DNA of 64,000 nucleotides, from positions 62,001 to 126,000 of the forward strand of contig JBEWZL010000096.1 of the NCBI GenBank assembly GCA_045837725.1. Reading direction: 5' to 3'. The notes under the pieces were generated by a model. The model was given only the letters and a program-made list of their open reading frames with translations, was not told the origin of the DNA and did not search any database. Source of the stretch: Vermamoeba vermiformis. Its lineage: Eukaryota > Tubulinea > Echinamoebida. Numbering within the stretch: position 1 is the stretch's first letter; each line of letters opens with the position of its first letter. The position numbers and the translations under genes were made by a program. Positions 12,701 through 24,107 of the stretch are shown here, piece by piece.

Positions 12701-13023
12701 GCAACGTCGTCTACGATCACTTCTCGATTGTCCCTGGCATGCCTTCTCAAGGCTGCTCTGGTCCCGTCACCACTCCTCCTTTGGGCAGTGGCACTCCTTC
12801 TTCGACTACCACTCCCTCTGGCGACAACTCACCTTCGTCTACTACCACTCCCAACACCAACAACTCGCCTTCTGGCAACACCCCCAATACCATCAACGCC
12901 CCCAATGTTATCTCCAACCCGAACGTTCCTTCCACGAACAACAACCAAGTCTCATCGGCTCAATCAGTAGTTGTTAGCGGCATTGTCATGTTGGTTGTTG
13001 CTCTTATTTATTTGGGCTTTTAA
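9777..13023 (+). CDS. Large secreted, probably GPI-anchored surface protein with repeated immunoglobulin-like, DUF4114-like and lectin-like domains
   Basis: Four exons (9777-9840, 9928-10242, 10381-10673, 10741-13023) close to 984 residues. A signal peptide (MSKTRSVLICLGLVFAFANSQ) is followed by an Ig-like segment resembling ASH/choice-of-anchor-D domains, and a second such segment lies near 330-420. Two stretches have the DxDxND feel of DUF4114: one ending GYLPDYNDLVVVARNVK and one containing CDFNDNVYLFNN. A concanavalin-like segment (about 690-890) follows. Then comes a Thr/Ser/Pro/Asn-rich stalk and a hydrophobic C-terminal end (SVVVSGIVMLVVALIYLGF), as in GPI-anchored proteins. The third codon position is strongly C/T-biased compared with neighbours, which suggests high expression. 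Domain names are by pattern only; adhesion or coat function is inference. Confidence 0.8.
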
Positions 13024-13062
13024 TTCGATAATATCGAATAATTTTTGATTTTTTCTAATGTA

Positions 13063-13068
13063 AATAAA
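13063..13068 (+). promoter_or_regulatory. Likely polyadenylation signal of the surface protein gene
   Basis: AATAAA lies 39 nt downstream of the stop codon, preceded by a T-rich stretch. Confidence 0.45.
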
Positions 13069-13267
13069 GTAGTATTCCTATAATACCTGACTCTTTATTC
13101 GCTCAATCCGCGAATAGTTCAATTTATAACCGGTACTTCAGCAAACAAAAGTTACTCAAGAAGGCGCTGAGCGTTACATTTCCTATTTGAATCGCAGAAA
13201 TTTTGGTTTGAAAACTCGGGCTCGATACGATTGGCAACCGAAACACGTTGTGAACAACACAAACACA

Positions 13268-14294
13268 ATGGAGAAGAAAACAGGCTCCTCATATTCATTT
13301 CGAGATAATTATAACACCTTTGGGGTTGGTGGCTATTACACACAGTTTGGTGACACGTACAGGTAACTAAGATCTTGATCCCAAATCCACCACAGAGATT
13401 TTTATTCGTCCTAACTATAATTTTCCTCGTTATACTAATTAAGAATAAACCAACTTACCATACTGTTTCAATTTTTAAATAATGTCGAGTATTTGAATTC
13501 AAATAAAATTCTTATTTTCTTACCAGAAACCCACACGAATATGATATCAACTCGGCTATGAAAGAAGCATTTTATAAACGATGGTTACAATACTTTGATT
13601 GGAAAAAACCCAAAAGGTAGCTTGATAAAGGAGAGCTTGCCGTGATCCTGTTCTCAGGACTCATACCGTTTATTAGGATATACGATTTGGCTTGTGGAAG
13701 TGGAGAAGTCACGTTATTTTTCGATAAATTAGGCAAAGCTCTCACTGAAGCAGAAAAAGTACCTGAAGATCACATTACCACCGAAGCAACGGATCCCTAC
13801 ACTTACAAGTACGCACCCCTATAACAAATATTCGCGTTTATATGTCTTTCCGATATTAATATGGTCATAGAGCGTTTGAAGAGCGAGTAGGAAGGCCAGC
13901 AGAACAAATTTCATTCGAAGACATTGAAAACGGCAAACTATGGTGCGTTAAACACCATTTTAATAATTTTATTATGAATAACTGATTTACTATGCCACTA
14001 GGGGTCGTAGATATGACATGATTATTTCTAGCTTCGCGATGCATTTGATCGATGAAACAAGGCTATTATCCACGTGCAATCAGATGTCCTTCGTCGCGGA
14101 TTATCTCGTCATTATTTCTCCGCACAAAAAACCCGATATTAACGAAGCAATGGGCTGGACACTAAAGTACGCCTTAATAATACATTCTTATCATTCGGTA
14201 GCAGGCTTACTCACGTTGATCTTTTAGGGATGAATTTGTGCATGAACGAATTCACATGAGGCTATATGAATCATTGTATAAAGAAACATTTTAA
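13268..14294 (+). CDS. SAM-dependent methyltransferase, small class I type
   Basis: Six exons (13268-13362, 13527-13616, 13677-13808, 13871-13942, 14002-14166, 14228-14294) close to 206 residues. Motif I is IYDLACGSGEVTL and a later acidic strand end is in ATDPYTYKAF. The block RYDMIISSFAMHLIDE matches the strand-4 region of trans-aconitate/Methyltransf_25-like enzymes. The N-terminal YxxFGVGGYYTQFGDTYRNPH block resembles a conserved leader seen in a family of eukaryotic methyltransferases whose substrate is unknown to me. An open frame without ATG extends upstream to about 13123 and is protein-like, so an unseen upstream exon is possible. The first Met at 13268 gives a complete fold, so I start there. 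Confidence 0.85.
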
Positions 14295-14538
14295 CGCTCA
14301 GCTTGTTCGGGATCAGGAAAAGATCTTTTGCCCCTTTAACTGTGCCCTCTAATACTGACCTCGATAATAACAATATACTCCTCATTGGGTTCACTTTGGT
14401 ATGGTTACGTGGACTTCGTTCGAAATAGCCTAATTATTTTGCTCGTCAAATTTTGTGCGCCAATGAATTTTCTCTGTTCGTGAGCGAATTCATTTTGTTC
14501 GGCGTTCAGTAGTTAATAAAGCACCAAATAGATTAAAA

Positions 14539-16693
14539 ATGTTCTTTGGAGGAGGTAAGCCGCCACTTTCTTGCCAGATTGAGATCCAGCCCGCTGATAT
14601 TTTTTCTATCTAAAGACGAGGTCGGTGCCTTAGTAATTGATGTTGGTCATTCAAGTACACGAGGAGGATATGCTGGTGAAGATACACCCAAGTCTGTCTT
14701 TCCATCGGTAAGCGCCACACAGAAAAACAAATAATAAATAAAATTTCGTCGCTCAACGAGCGACTTTAAATATTTAAAAATATTTTTAAATATGCACAAT
14801 AACGATTGTGTGTTTATATGCTCCTATAATTTTGAAATAATGCTTTCTAGTATTTTAAAAAAATTTATCGATAATTAATAACGCGGATTCTGAACCGCAG
14901 ATTGCTGGAGTGATCTATTCTAAAGGCAAAGAAGGAAATGTTGGTGAAGGTCCAATGGCTATTGATGACGAATCTGATAAACCTGTCAATCTCAATGCAC
15001 CACAAGACGATCGAATTATTTACACGGGCGACAATGTCAAATTAAGACGAGATAATATGGAGATGGTTAGCCCGTTTGAGAGTGGATTAGGTAAAAATAA
15101 CAACACTATCGTATTATTTTAATATGCCAAAAAATTTGATCCTTAACTCGCGCGCGATCCACACTTCAGTGCGGAAATTTTACATTACATAAAACTGGAT
15201 ATGTCCACACTATTATAAACCTTACTAAGACCGCCTCCATTTAGTGTCTGACTGGGATATTATCGAAAACCTATGGCGTCATACATATTTTGACCGCCTC
15301 CGAGTGGATCCCAAAGAACACCCGGTCGTACTTTCAGAACCGTCATACAACACTACAGAACAACGAGAAAAAATGGCTGAACTTATTTTCGAGAAATTTG
15401 AAGTGCCTGCAATGTTCATTTCTAAGAGCGCTGTTCTCACTGCGTTTGCTTCGGGCAAAGGCACAGCGTTAGTTATTGACTCTGGCAGCGGCATGACTGT
15501 TGCTGCCCCCGTGCACGAGGGCTATGTTTTGCAACGAGGTACGTGCCTTATAATAGCACTTTACACTCCGAAATAACACGTGCTAATTGGGCCCTGTTTA
15601 GCCATTGTCAAATCACCGCTTGCCGGTGATGAGCTGACTCAAGCATTCGAGAAGATGATGATCGAGAAGGGCGTTGAATTCAGACCAAGTTATTCATTCA
15701 CGAAGAAAGAGGCTCGTCCCGGTGATTATCAAATTACACCGAAGAACTTGCCAAACACGACACAAAGCTACCACAGATATATGACACATGAACTCGTGCA
15801 AGACTTCAAAGAGTCAGTGTGCAGAACATACGAAGCTACTTATGACGAAAAGTAAGTGGATCAAAGTGACACGTGATCCGACGGATTTAGTACCGACCTA
15901 ACTCGTCTATTCAGAATACTATCGACTATGGCCACTGCATCATATGAACTACCAGACGCTAAAATCATCGATGTTGGCTCTGAACGATACAGAATACCCG
16001 AAGCCATGTTCAACCCGACCATTATTGAGGTGAGTGTTACACGCAAATTTTTCAACTATGGAAACACTTTTAATATGATTATGCACCCGCCTTCGTAACC
16101 TACTCGGCACCTAGTAACACAATGTACTTACTCATTGGAAACAGGATCGATTCTATTCTCAGCCCAACATCCCTAAAACTGGTCTCGCGCACATGATCCA
16201 CACTTGCGTGTCAAACTGCGACAGTGACTTGCTCATTCGCAAGGACTCACTCGTTAGCAATGTGCTCGTCACTGGTGGCAATACATTGTACCCCAGCTTC
16301 ACTGAAAGATTGCAGACTGAATTGAACGTCATGTCGCCGCACGGATCGGTACGTAGCTCACTTGACCCGACTAAATACTCTTTAGATTTAATTTACACGT
16401 GCGCACGTGCACATTCATTAGTTATATTAAATTTAGATATGGTGACTATTTTTCCAGGCACTAATAAAATTTTTAGAACATGAGATACAAAGTCGTTGTT
16501 GCCCCGACGAACGTAGAACGAAAATACAGGTACCTATCGTGTTTATAAATATAATTCGCATATTTAACGATGAAATAGTGCTTGGATTGGTGGTTCTATC
16601 CTCGCATCGCTTGGTACCTTCCAGCAAATCTGGGTTTCGAAGCAAGAGTACGAAGAACATGGAAAGAGCATCGTAGAACGAAAGTGCCCGTAA
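14539..16693 (+). CDS. Actin-related protein 4 (ARP4/BAF53-type chromatin-remodelling subunit)
   Basis: Arp4 is a nuclear actin-fold subunit of INO80, SWR1, BAF and NuA4 complexes. Nine exons (14539-14554, 14616-14707, 14901-15090, 15245-15538, 15602-15851, 15915-16029, 16145-16348, 16477-16529, 16579-16693) close to 442 residues. Actin-fold landmarks are [19 protein letters not shown] at the N-terminus, [58 protein letters not shown] and the end [20 protein letters not shown]. The MFFGGDEVGA start, the insert carrying [10 protein letters not shown] and the VERKCP end fit Arp4 rather than conventional actin or other Arps. The first exon is only 16 nt. Confidence 0.93.
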
Positions 16694-16907
16694 GATATGT
16701 GTTTGTGATCGTATCTGAGATAAACAAAACAAGTTTATACGACGGAAAATGAAATTTTTTTTCCCGCGTTAATTCAAAATCGACGTAACGGCTATTTTTT
16801 TAAACGTTTCCCGCCTCACTTCCAAAACGGTTGTTTCGTAACGAAATCAATTAATTGTTCGTTCTTGGACTCGATACCACTATCAATAATCGACAACTAA
16901 CTTTAAT

Positions 16908-19622
16908 ATGACAGATTTAAATAAGGTAAGGAGTTTTTTCGGATGCATCTGCTCCGTGCCGTCAATAAGACATTACAATACAAATGATAATATTATTTTA
17001 CATAAATTATTAAAGTTAAATAATAAACATCGTGTTTAATAATATTATGGCCTCTGGTTATTGTCCATAATTAATAATTAAAATCAAAAAGGAAAACGCG
17101 AATCCCAACTCGCTCGCAGCTGGCATCGGTTTGAAGAGAAAACGTGAAGACGATCCTTTTGTTAAAGTTGCAAAGCCTACTTTATCAGCTCAAAACCGCG
17201 TAGCTGCTACTTTGAAAACTGCAGCTCCATCTGCTGCAGCCAAGAAACCCACGACCACCTTGGCCAAGTCCGGTACTATTACTCGTACCACTACTGCCAC
17301 AAAACCAACTGTCGGGTATGTAGATACACTAGTCAATTTAGAATCAAATTTAATCAAGATCGTAGAGCTACTGCACGATCAACAGCCACAAAGCCTTCTC
17401 TTGCTTCTACTGCCACCGAGCGCAGAACTACTCTCGTCGCGGGATCTACTGCTCGCCCTGGTTGGGACGTTAAGGTAAACAATGGATTCCGACAATTGAA
17501 GCAATCTTTTTCAAATCTGAATCCGCGGAATGGTTCTAACTCGGTTGCTTATTAGGGTCGTCTTCAAGATGTTGAAGGTGCATATCTTGAAATGATGGAA
17601 CAGCTTAAGCGTAACAATCAGATCGTTGAGGCTTTGCAAAAGAAATTGAACGAAAGCGAGCAAACAGGTACGCAAGATCTCAGTGCTCAGGAGCTAAAAC
17701 AAATTGCTAATAATATATTATCTATAGTTCAGGTCGTTAGTGTTCAAAAACAGAGCTTGGAAGGCAACTTGTCGCAATTCCACAAGGAGGTCGAGCAATC
17801 CAACGAACGTAACAGAGAACTGCTCAGAGTCATCGATACTATGGACAGCCAGCACAAAATGGAGATTGAGAACTGGCGTATGAAGACCAACTTGTTACAA
17901 AGCAAGCTCGACACCACCGAAATTAACCTCAGATCCGCTCAAAGCGAAGCTGCTGGTTTGAGAGTAAGTTCTTCAAAAAAATCAGCAAAAGCTTAGAACG
18001 TCCGCTAATAATCAACTCATAGTCACAACTCGCTATTGCCGAAGAAAAGAATGCGGATCTGTCTCGTCAATGCGAAGACTTGAAGAACAAGCTCGAACGA
18101 TCCGAAAAGCTGTCAGAAGAGCGTCGCTTGAAGATTAACGACTTGGAGTCTAAGATTGCCGAACAGAAAGAGAATATTAACTACTTGGAAGAGAAGTCTC
18201 GCGCCGACGAAGAGTTGCGCAAGAAGCTGCATAATGCTATTCAAGTACGTTGGATTTGAATCCGGTTTGGAGTTATGACTGTTGATCTAACATTATCATC
18301 TCTATAGGAACTCAAGGGTAACATTAGAGTATTCTGCCGTGTTAGACCTTTCCTTGGTGAAGAGAAGGCTGACGAACTTGTTAAGGTACGTTCGATCCGA
18401 ATCCGCATTCGTTTTCAAAATTCAAAAGACAAAGGACCTGACTTTCATACTAATAGTACGTCTTCCCTCGCTTGGACGACCGTCAAATGGAGATTGTTTC
18501 GTTCATGAACAAAGAAGTTACCGGATGCAAGACCGCTCCCGAGAAGAAACACAACTTCAAGTTCGACAAGGTCTTCCCGCCTACCTCTACACAAGCCGCT
18601 GTTTTCGAAGAAATTTCACAACTCGTTCAAAGCTCATTGGACGGTTACAACACATGCATTTTTGCTTACGGACAGACCGGATCAGGCAAGACTTTCACGA
18701 TGGAAGGCCCTGGTCTAAGCACTTCTCAATCGGAGTCACGTGGTATGATTGCCCGAGCCGTCGAGCAGATCTTCAACACATCATACAAGTTGAAAGAGAA
18801 GGGCTGGGAATACGACATGTTCGTCAGTTTCCTCGAGATCTACAACGAGACTTTGCGCGACTTGCTCGAGAAGCCCAAGAAGGACAGCGTGGCTGATCCC
18901 AAGAAGGACGAAAAGAAGTACGAGATCAAGCACGATGCAAACACTGGCGATACTACGGTGACCAACTTGACCACCATCAAGGTCGACGATCCTGATCGCG
19001 TGCACGATCTGCTCAAGACTGCCAACAAGAACAGAGCTGTTGGCAAAACCAACATGAACGCTCGTTCTTCTCGTTCCCACAGTGTTTTCCAAATGCGTCT
19101 GGTTGGCCGCAACACCGTTACTGGAGAAAAAGTCAACGGTTTGTTGAACTTGATCGATTTGGCTGGATCTGAACGACTTGATTCTTCTGGTGCCACTGGC
19201 GACCGTCTTACTGAGACTAAGAATATTAACAAGAGTTTGGCTTGCTTAGGCGATGTTATTGCTGCTTTGGGTAAGTTCGACTTCGGATCAAATCCGGATT
19301 TACCTGGAGTTCACCTCGAACAATTTCTAATTGCTTACTATTATAGCTAATGGCGATCCTCATATTCCTTACCGCAACTCCAAGTTAACTTACTTGTTGC
19401 AAAACTCTTTGGGCGGCAACTCCAAGACGCTGATGTTTGTAAATATTTCTCCGACTAGCGCTTCTTTGAACGAAACTTTAAGGTACGCATTAATACTATT
19501 ATAATATTAAAGCTCTATACTAATTCAATCGTATGAATAGCTCGCTGCGATTTGCTACCAAGGTCAATGCTTGCGAGATCGGTACTGCCCGCCGAGCGCA
19601 AAAGGTTGAGTTCAAAGAATAA
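16908..19622 (+). CDS. Kinesin-14 (minus-end-directed, C-terminal motor, KIFC1/Ncd type)
   Basis: Kinesin-14 motors crosslink and slide spindle microtubules toward the minus end. Ten exons (16908-16925, 17092-17315, 17366-17474, 17556-17667, 17728-17963, 18023-18244, 18308-18385, 18457-19270, 19347-19482, 19541-19622) close to 676 residues. The order is a basic Ala/Thr/Lys-rich tail likely to bind microtubules and carry nuclear signals (LKRKRED), then a coiled coil (about 120-305), then the neck and motor starting [15 protein letters not shown]. The P-loop GQTGSGKT is near 405-412, switch I is [11 protein letters not shown] and switch II is [10 protein letters not shown]. The motor at the C-terminus and the neck motif define the class. 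The interval 17668-17727 is treated as an intron but is open and a multiple of three. Confidence 0.95.
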
Positions 19623-19743
19623 CCGAATTAATTAGTAATATAGCTCTCTATTTATTATTTTGAATTGATGTTTAAAAGTTTTGAAGGCTATTTAAAGTCG
19701 ATTAGGCGTCTTCTTTAAACTAAAGCCATTGTACAATTACTCT

Positions 19744-19749
19744 AATAAA
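19744..19749 (+). promoter_or_regulatory. Likely polyadenylation signal of the kinesin gene
   Basis: AATAAA lies about 120 nt after the kinesin stop codon in AT-rich 3' sequence, before the convergent dehydrogenase gene. Confidence 0.35.
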
Positions 19750-19913
19750 ACCATTATAATCGAATAATTATCTTCTTTATATTATTCCACACGCTATATA
19801 GCTGGAATAACTAGCAGACTAAGAAATCAATCAAGCTAAGATAAGATGAACGGATGTTGAATTTACATTTCGTAACGAACTCTGTACAAATTGGAAATAA
19901 TAATGCTATCCCT

Positions 19914-21663
19914 TTACAACATTGATAATCGTAATCCTCCATCGAGACGAATCACTTCTCCGTTGAGCATAATGTTCTCAACGATAGAAAGGCAAAGCTG
20001 ACCAAATTCGCTCGGGGATCCAAGACGACGTGGGAATGGCGTCTAGCGAAATAAAATGGTTAATTAAGCTCACTATATATATGAATTTAATTATATTTAT
20101 TGGCTAATAGTATATATAAGCCGATACCAAGAGATCCGATGAAATTTCAAATTTTCTCTAGGCCCGTTTGCCAGTACTTATATACACTAACGCTAGTGTC
20201 TTATATTATATATAGTGTACCACTACGAATGCACGATGGCCAGACTGAATTGGCCGGCAATTTGTAGCGGATCAGATCCCGATTAAAAATTGTATTTTTC
20301 GATTTCAACATACAAATACCGTATTATTAGATGGACCACTGTCCTTATTTGTGGAAGCCTATATGGGGATACATAAAATTAAATGCCTGAGATTGAATTT
20401 AAGCAATTCAATTTCGTCCCAGCGGATCTGCGCCACGAATCTCTTGGTAACAGCCGAGGCAACAAAAATTGAGCTATATAAATAGCATATATACATAGTA
20501 AATATCTTATATGGATATAGTTACCGTATTAATGATCTGTTGTTGCGCTGCATCCGGCAATAAATTGAACAAGGGAGTTGCTGAAAAGAAAATACATCAG
20601 AACGCATATTCATCGACATTATATAATGTAGTAATATTAAGGATTATATATACGATGATATGATGCTATTTAACTTACAAAATACACCCGGAGCAATGGT
20701 CATAACGCGGATGCCCAAAGGAGCAAATTCTCGAGCCAAAGGCAAGGTCATTGACACAACGCCACCTTAATATACGATTAGTACTATAAATATATTATAG
20801 GTTCGTATATTAATATGACTCTGCAATTGATATTCGTTACCTTTACTGGCTGAGTAAGCAGATTGACCTTGTTGGCCTTCAAAAGCGGCAACGGATGCCG
20901 TATTAATAATAACTCCACGTTCACCTAATATGAATAGGCATTAATTAATATATGTAATAAGTACTAGCTCTATGCAGTGCTTAAGTGTCATACCGGATTC
21001 ATCTGGTTGCTGCGAGGCCATTCGTTGAGCAACGAGTCGAAGGACATTAAAAGTTCCAATTAAATTGATTTGAATGACCTGCATTATAGAGCAATATTAA
21101 ATAATGCATTTGAGGGTTGGAAAGTGAGATCCGGTGTTTTATGGAAATAATCAAATTCCCACGTCAAATAATTACCTTCGTCCAGAGTTCGAGAGGAAAC
21201 ACACCACCTTTATTTAGGACCTATAATATGGTATTAGATTAATGCAGTCACATCGTGGAGGCTACATCTGACGTACCTTGCGTGAGTATCCAACACCAGC
21301 GCAATTAATTAGTCCGTGAATATCACCGAATTTTTCTACAGCTTTATTTATAGCATTCATAACTGAGCCTATAATATAGAGTAATTAGCAAGTCATAAAT
21401 CAATTTTTAAAAAACGTAATTATTTTTGGATCAAGCACAATCTTGCGTGATTCATTAAATACACGAATAGTACCTTCATTTGTGACATCAGTGTTAACAA
21501 AAATACTCTTAGATCCGAGTTCTTCAACGAGTTTCGCCCCTTTTTCATCGTTAATGTCCAACAATACGACATTAGCCCCCTTGGCTACTAATTGCCTTGC
21601 AACAGCTTCTCCGAGGCCACTGACACCACCGGTAATTAAAAAAGTTCCGTCCTTGATGCGCAT
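19914..21663 (-). CDS. Short-chain dehydrogenase, 3-hydroxyacyl-CoA dehydrogenase type 2 (HSD17B10-like)
   Basis: HSD10 enzymes oxidise 3-hydroxyacyl-CoA and hydroxysteroids with NAD+ in mitochondria, and in animals also serve mitochondrial RNase P. Eight exons (21474-21663, 21277-21368, 21176-21220, 20994-21078, 20841-20924, 20679-20765, 20525-20580, 19914-20042) close to 255 residues, the usual family length. The NAD loop is [12 protein letters not shown], then [15 protein letters not shown], the catalytic AYSASK, and [15 protein letters not shown]. The start at 21663 fits family length. The frame is open to another ATG at 21765, which would add a hydrophobic leader of 34 residues. The last intron (20043-20524) is 482 nt, about eight times the local norm. 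Confidence 0.92.
20043..20524 (-). other. Long intron in the HSD10-like gene
   Basis: This 482-nt stretch separates the last two coding exons of the dehydrogenase; local introns are mostly 45-65 nt. It is AT-rich with several tatata runs and one GGATCAGATCC palindrome near 20268. I find no open frame of note, no tRNA-like fold and no repeat boundaries. It may contain a small RNA gene that I cannot recognise, but there is no positive evidence. Confidence 0.6.
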
Positions 21664-21790
21664 CTGTTCGTTTGGTATCAGAAAAAACCTCCGAAGAAAA
21701 GTCGGCGTGACAAAAATTGCCAAAAAAATCACAAAAAATATTTGTACTAGCGTTCGCATACACAAGACAACGGTACATTATATTATAACA

Positions 21791-22357
21791 ATGATGCGTT
21801 ACGCTGCGCTCATATTTTTATCATTTTTGTCGGTTGCTTACGGCGGATGGCTTTTCACATCTATTTGCGGTCGCCCAGAACTCGGAGGATTCGCAATTAA
21901 TGGCAACTGTGTACCTATTGATAAGAACAATACGTACTATAAGAAAATTGAATGCCTCGAAACTGGAGCAGTCGAATCTGTTTGTTGGGATCCCATGTGC
22001 GAAAATTGCAAAGAGACCGATAAGACTCGCTTGGATACCTGCGACAATGGTGTAACCGTAACGTGCTACGACGAGGATATTATCTACGAGCCTATTGTCG
22101 GCAAAAATTACGCTTTGGTGCTCACGTACCGAGATTCGAACTGCAGCTCGGTTATTATGGAAGAAGCAGCTTTTCCGACGGACATTTGCATAGCATCGCC
22201 TAGTGGAGGCTCAATGCTCATGACCTGCAACCAACAAAGCGTTATGGCAACAATTTTTGGGGATGAGCAGTGCGGCTCTCGAATGGACAGCTACACGCTT
22301 GCGGTAGGCAAATGTGACGGTATGCAACACGCCTCTTGCTACAGCAGTAAGAACTAG
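21791..22357 (+). CDS. Small secreted cysteine-rich protein of unknown function
   Basis: A single-exon frame of 188 residues. It starts with a clear signal peptide (MMRYAALIFLSFLSVAYGG) and has no later hydrophobic segment or obvious GPI tail, so it is probably secreted. About 18 cysteines are spread along the mature part, many in short pairs such as CENCKETD and a late CDGMQHASC, which suggests disulfide-stabilised structure. I do not recognise a family. The gene is divergent from the HSD10-like gene with 127 nt between the start codons, so they may share a promoter. Absence of introns is unusual here. Confidence 0.75.
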   Translation: MMRYAALIFLSFLSVAYGGWLFTSICGRPELGGFAINGNCVPIDKNNTYYKKIECLETGAVESVCWDPMCENCKETDKTRLDTCDNGVTVTCYDEDIIYEPIVGKNYALVLTYRDSNCSSVIMEEAAFPTDICIASPSGGSMLMTCNQQSVMATIFGDEQCGSRMDSYTLAVGKCDGMQHASCYSSKN

Positions 22358-22505
22358 TCACCTGGATCTCTTCTCTGCTCGTTCACTGAAAATAAACGAA
22401 AATTCAACGTTTGATCTGACGTCAGGTTTTTTCGGTTTCAAACCATTTGCAATATTGGCCATTTATTGTACATATCATTATATATCACACATTAATATTT
22501 ATAAT

Positions 22506-23903
22506 ATGCTCAATCGCGGAGGAGTGATAGATTCGCGTCGTGGAGATCAATCTGCCTTACACAACAGTGATTTCGAAGATTTAAGCAGCCTATCATCTGA
22601 AGGCCTAGTAAAATATGCAAAAAAATTAGAAACGAAAATAGACACGACCCTTGAACGATATGACGAGGACGACGAGGATGGCGGAGTCTTTTTTGGCAAT
22701 TTAAGGCAAATTCAAGAATCATTAAATCAGGTACGCGTGCTATATTGATTATTCAGTAGTATCACGGTGATGTATTGTTATTTTGATTGGATCAGGAAAA
22801 ATTTTCTAATTTTCAAATAATTATTTATCTTGATTGGACAAATATCCAGCTAAATATCTCCAAAAAATATCATAATATATTTAACGCTTATTTTAATACG
22901 TATTATCGCAGTTATCAATGGTTGTGGATCAAATGAATGTCAAGGGCGTCACCGCTCATACGGTGCAATATCACAGCGAGAAGTTGCATCATTTTATGCG
23001 CACTTTTCAACGTGTAAAGGTCAGTATTAATGCAAATATATCTTATTCAAATAATTACACTTCACGCAAAGTATTCAAGTTTAATTTGGATCCGCTACAC
23101 GAATTCAAAAAATTTCTCCTTATTTATTTATTAATTATAATTTGTATAGGATAAAGTAGAAGAAAAGCGCAATAGAGAAATATTATTTGGCGATTATAAG
23201 TACGTATTATTACGAAGAAAAAATTAACCCAGGATTTTCTAAATTTCAGTCGTAGTTTGTTTAGTGCTTTAATGACATAATATTAACTACTATTATTATA
23301 GAGGCAAAGATGATTCAGAAGTATCAATTAATATGAAGCGACTGATGGACGAACGATCGTCAATTTACAATTCGTTGAACCAGGCTGACGAGACCTTAGA
23401 GTACGTACTTGACGTAATTTAACGCCAAATTATAATTATTAACGAGTATAATTGAGTATTTCATATTAACTAATCATCGATTTATGATAAACAAATGTTT
23501 TATTTAATTTTCGAAATTGAAACGTAGTTAAAAATTTTCATTCTCGGATCTTTTTCCGAAGTGGCTTTACACCTGTCAGTAATAGTACTAATCTCATTAT
23601 TGATGTATTATAGGACCGCTAATGACGTAAAACAAACACTCGTTCATGGTCGGCAAGTACTGGAAAATAGCGTCAGCAAGAAATTAACGCAAGGAATTGG
23701 TACGAAGCCAAAAATTTTCAGTTTTATTACATTAATGATAATATTGTTAATATTGATGTTGTTTAGGAGGCACTATGAGCGCTGTTAATAATATTTTTGG
23801 AGCAATCAAAAAGTTCAAGTTCAGAAATATGTTCGTGCTTGGCGGTACGATTGCATTTTGTATTTGTTTCTTATTGTGGTGGTGGATTAGTAGCTGGTCT
23901 TAA
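22506..23903 (+). CDS. Golgi Qb-SNARE, GOSR1/GS28-like
   Basis: These tail-anchored SNAREs act in ER-Golgi and intra-Golgi vesicle fusion. Six exons (22506-22730, 22912-23019, 23150-23199, 23302-23400, 23614-23699, 23767-23903) close to 234 residues. An N-terminal region that can form helices (with QIQESLNQLSMVVDQMNVKG) is followed by LMDERSSIYNSLNQADETLE and the SNARE-motif region with TANDVKQTLVHGRQVLENSV. A single C-terminal membrane segment (MFVLGGTIAFCICFLLWWW) leaves only a few residues in the lumen. The spacing and the end WWWISSWS match GOSR1 better than membrin, but GOSR2/Bos1 stays possible. Confidence 0.8.
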
Positions 23904-24107
23904 AAACACAACTGTAGTAATAAATTAATTTAAAATAAGGCTATTTGCACCAGTTTAATTTACAGAGCACAAGTCATGCAGTTTGATCTTGTTGAGGTTT
24001 TTGAAGACTTTTTAAGCAATAGAACATCCATAAAGAAGTCTACCATGTCATTATCAAAATGATTTAATACTAAAGCTACAATGCTCTTGGGCCAAATGAG
24101 TGCTAGT

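Noticed and set aside
12242-12970. 242-codon plus-strand frame rich in Thr, Ser and Leu
   Set aside because: It is an out-of-frame shadow of the same surface gene, caused by its C/T-ending codons.
18339-18896. 185-codon plus-strand frame over the kinesin motor start
   Set aside because: It crosses an intron (18386-18456) and lies out of frame with the kinesin motor, which is conserved.
22120-22145. tRNA B-box-like TTCGAA core in the Cys-rich gene
   Set aside because: It lies within a coding exon and no A box or cloverleaf arms surround it.
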